This document shows, one piece after another, positions 63,212-64,000 of a stretch of DNA of 64,000 nt. Position 1 is the first letter of the stretch. Every line of letters starts with the position of its first letter. The notes below the pieces were generated by a model. It saw only the letters and a list, made by a program, of their open reading frames with translations. It did no database searches and was not told the origin of the DNA. The DNA is from Streptacidiphilus albus JL83 (GTDB taxonomy: Bacteria > Actinomycetota > Actinomycetes > Streptomycetales > Streptomycetaceae), in assembly GCF_000744705.1 (NCBI RefSeq), contig NZ_JQML01000001.1, positions 6,520,017 to 6,584,016 of the forward strand, given 5' to 3'. Both the position numbers and the translations under genes were made by a program.

Positions 63212-64000
63212 ATGACACGCACCACTCTGGGCATCGTGATGAACGGCGTCACCGGGCGGATGGGCTACCGCCAGCACCTGGTCCGTTCGATCCTGGCGAT
63301 CAGGGAGCAGGGCGGGTTCGCCCTGCCCGACGGCACCGTGCTCTGGCCCGAGCCGATACTGGTCGGCCGCAGTGCCGACAAGCTCCGTGCCCTCGCCGAG
63401 CGCCACGGCCTCGAACGCTGGACCACCGACCTGGACGCCGCCCTCGCCGATCCCGACGTCGACATCTACTTCGACGCCCAGCTCACCCACGCCCGGGAGG
63501 CGGCGGTCAAGGCCGCCATCGCCGCCGGAAAGCACGTCTACGTCGAGAAGCCGAGCGCCACCGACACCGCTACCGCGCTGGAGCTGGCCCGGCTGGCCGA
63601 CGCCGCTGGCGTCCGCAACGGCGTGGTCCAGGACAAGCTCTTCCTGCCCGGGCTGCTCAAGCTCCGACGGCTGGTCGAGGGCGGCTTCTTCGGCCGGATC
63701 CTGTCCGTGCGCGGCGAGTTCGGCTACTGGGTGTTCGAGGGCGACTGGCAGTCGGCCCAGCGCCCCTCCTGGAACTACCGCGCCGAGGACGGCGGCGGCA
63801 TGGTGCTCGACATGTTCCCGCACTGGCAGTACGTGCTGGAGAACCTGGTCGCGCCGGTCCGCTCGGTCTACGCCCACACCGCCACCCACATCCCCAGCCG
63901 CCGGGACGAGGCCGGCGCCGACTACCCGGCCACCGCCGACGACGCCGCCTACGGCGTCTTCGAGCTGGAGGGCGGCGTGGTCGCGCAGATCAACAGCTCC
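63212..64000 (+). CDS. Gfo/Idh/MocA-family oxidoreductase, cut by the window end
   Basis: The first 263 codons of an NAD(P)-dependent sugar or polyol dehydrogenase. The Rossmann start is LGIVMNGVTGRMGYRQHL, a variant of GxGxxG. The EKP motif (VYVEKPSATDTATALEL) and the beta-sheet domain (GRILSVRGEFGYWVFEG) are present, with DMFPHWQYVLENL probably carrying the catalytic His. ATG 63212 follows GAAAGAAG. It is divergent from the LacI regulator and probably heads a sugar-acid or inositol-like catabolic operon continuing beyond the window. Substrate unknown. Confidence 0.9.
   Translation, partial: MTRTTLGIVMNGVTGRMGYRQHLVRSILAIREQGGFALPDGTVLWPEPILVGRSADKLRALAERHGLERWTTDLDAALADPDVDIYFDAQLTHAREAAVKAAIAAGKHVYVEKPSATDTATALELARLADAAGVRNGVVQDKLFLPGLLKLRRLVEGGFFGRILSVRGEFGYWVFEGDWQSAQRPSWNYRAEDGGGMVLDMFPHWQYVLENLVAPVRSVYAHTATHIPSRRDEAGADYPATADDAAYGVFELEGGVVAQINSS

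Overview
The window is very GC-rich, uses many GTG and a few TTG start codons, and has tightly overlapped ATGA/GTGA gene junctions. It looks like chromosomal DNA of a filamentous actinomycete of the family Streptomycetaceae (Streptomyces, Kitasatospora or Streptacidiphilus type). From memory, the blocks fadA/fadB - rnd - response regulator - DUF3000 - hemE - DUF4349 - cgoX - hemQ, and OB-fold - DUF3159 - TrkA - TrkA - APC permease - RNA methyltransferase, are conserved Streptomyces gene orders. I saw no tRNA, rRNA, prophage, insertion sequence or CRISPR array.

Layout. 1-4670: an FtsX-type export ABC transporter (frameshifted permease plus two ATPases), then a convergent amidase. 6.4-16.3 kb: a potassium-flavoured block with KdpD/KdpE, an OB-fold protein, DUF3159, two TrkA/RCK proteins, a KimA-like APC permease and a 5-methyluridine-type RNA methyltransferase. 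16.4-22 kb: an RHH antitoxin with a degenerate Fic/Doc-like partner, an RlmA/TlrB-type rRNA methyltransferase, an AAA-like protein with a broken Walker A, a MazG-like pyrophosphohydrolase, DUF6099 and dapD. 22-28.6 kb: isochorismatase, GlxA-type AraC regulator, secreted GH18 plus ricin-B protein, a GntR/UTRA regulator divergent from a GH4 6-phospho-glycosidase, a 19-codon remnant of a sugar kinase, and a sulfotransferase. 28.8-33 kb: the bacterial Hen1-Pnkp RNA repair cassette. 33-38.5 kb: ornithine carbamoyltransferase, a PEBP-like lipoprotein, aconitase and a GNAT enzyme. 38.7-43.5 kb: a ROK regulator with a three-gene CUT2-type sugar ABC transporter. 43.7-48.2 kb: dxs, a GT39-like membrane protein and a membrane-anchored DsbA-like protein lacking its CxxC. 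48.4-60.4 kb: the fatty-acid oxidation pair, RNase D, an orphan response regulator carrying two frameshifts, and coproporphyrin-dependent haem genes. 60.7-64.0 kb: glycerate kinase, a LacI regulator and a divergent Gfo/Idh/MocA oxidoreductase cut by the window edge.

How parts work together. Several local circuits can be read from sites in the DNA. ACTGGT-type operators lie before both the GH18 gene and the GntR/GH4 divergon. GGAAAGCGCTTTCC-type palindromes lie before both the lacI/oxidoreductase divergon and glycerate kinase. An 18-bp palindrome precedes aconitase, and an ARG-box-like site sits in the argF promoter. At least ten genes have a -10-like hexamer 6-8 nt before the start codon and no ribosome binding site, so they are probably leaderless. 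The window is also rich in short tandem repeats (units of 9-16 bp) in intergenic regions and protein linkers. Three frameshifts in GC-rich runs, in two genes that otherwise look intact, are more likely consensus indels than true gene death.
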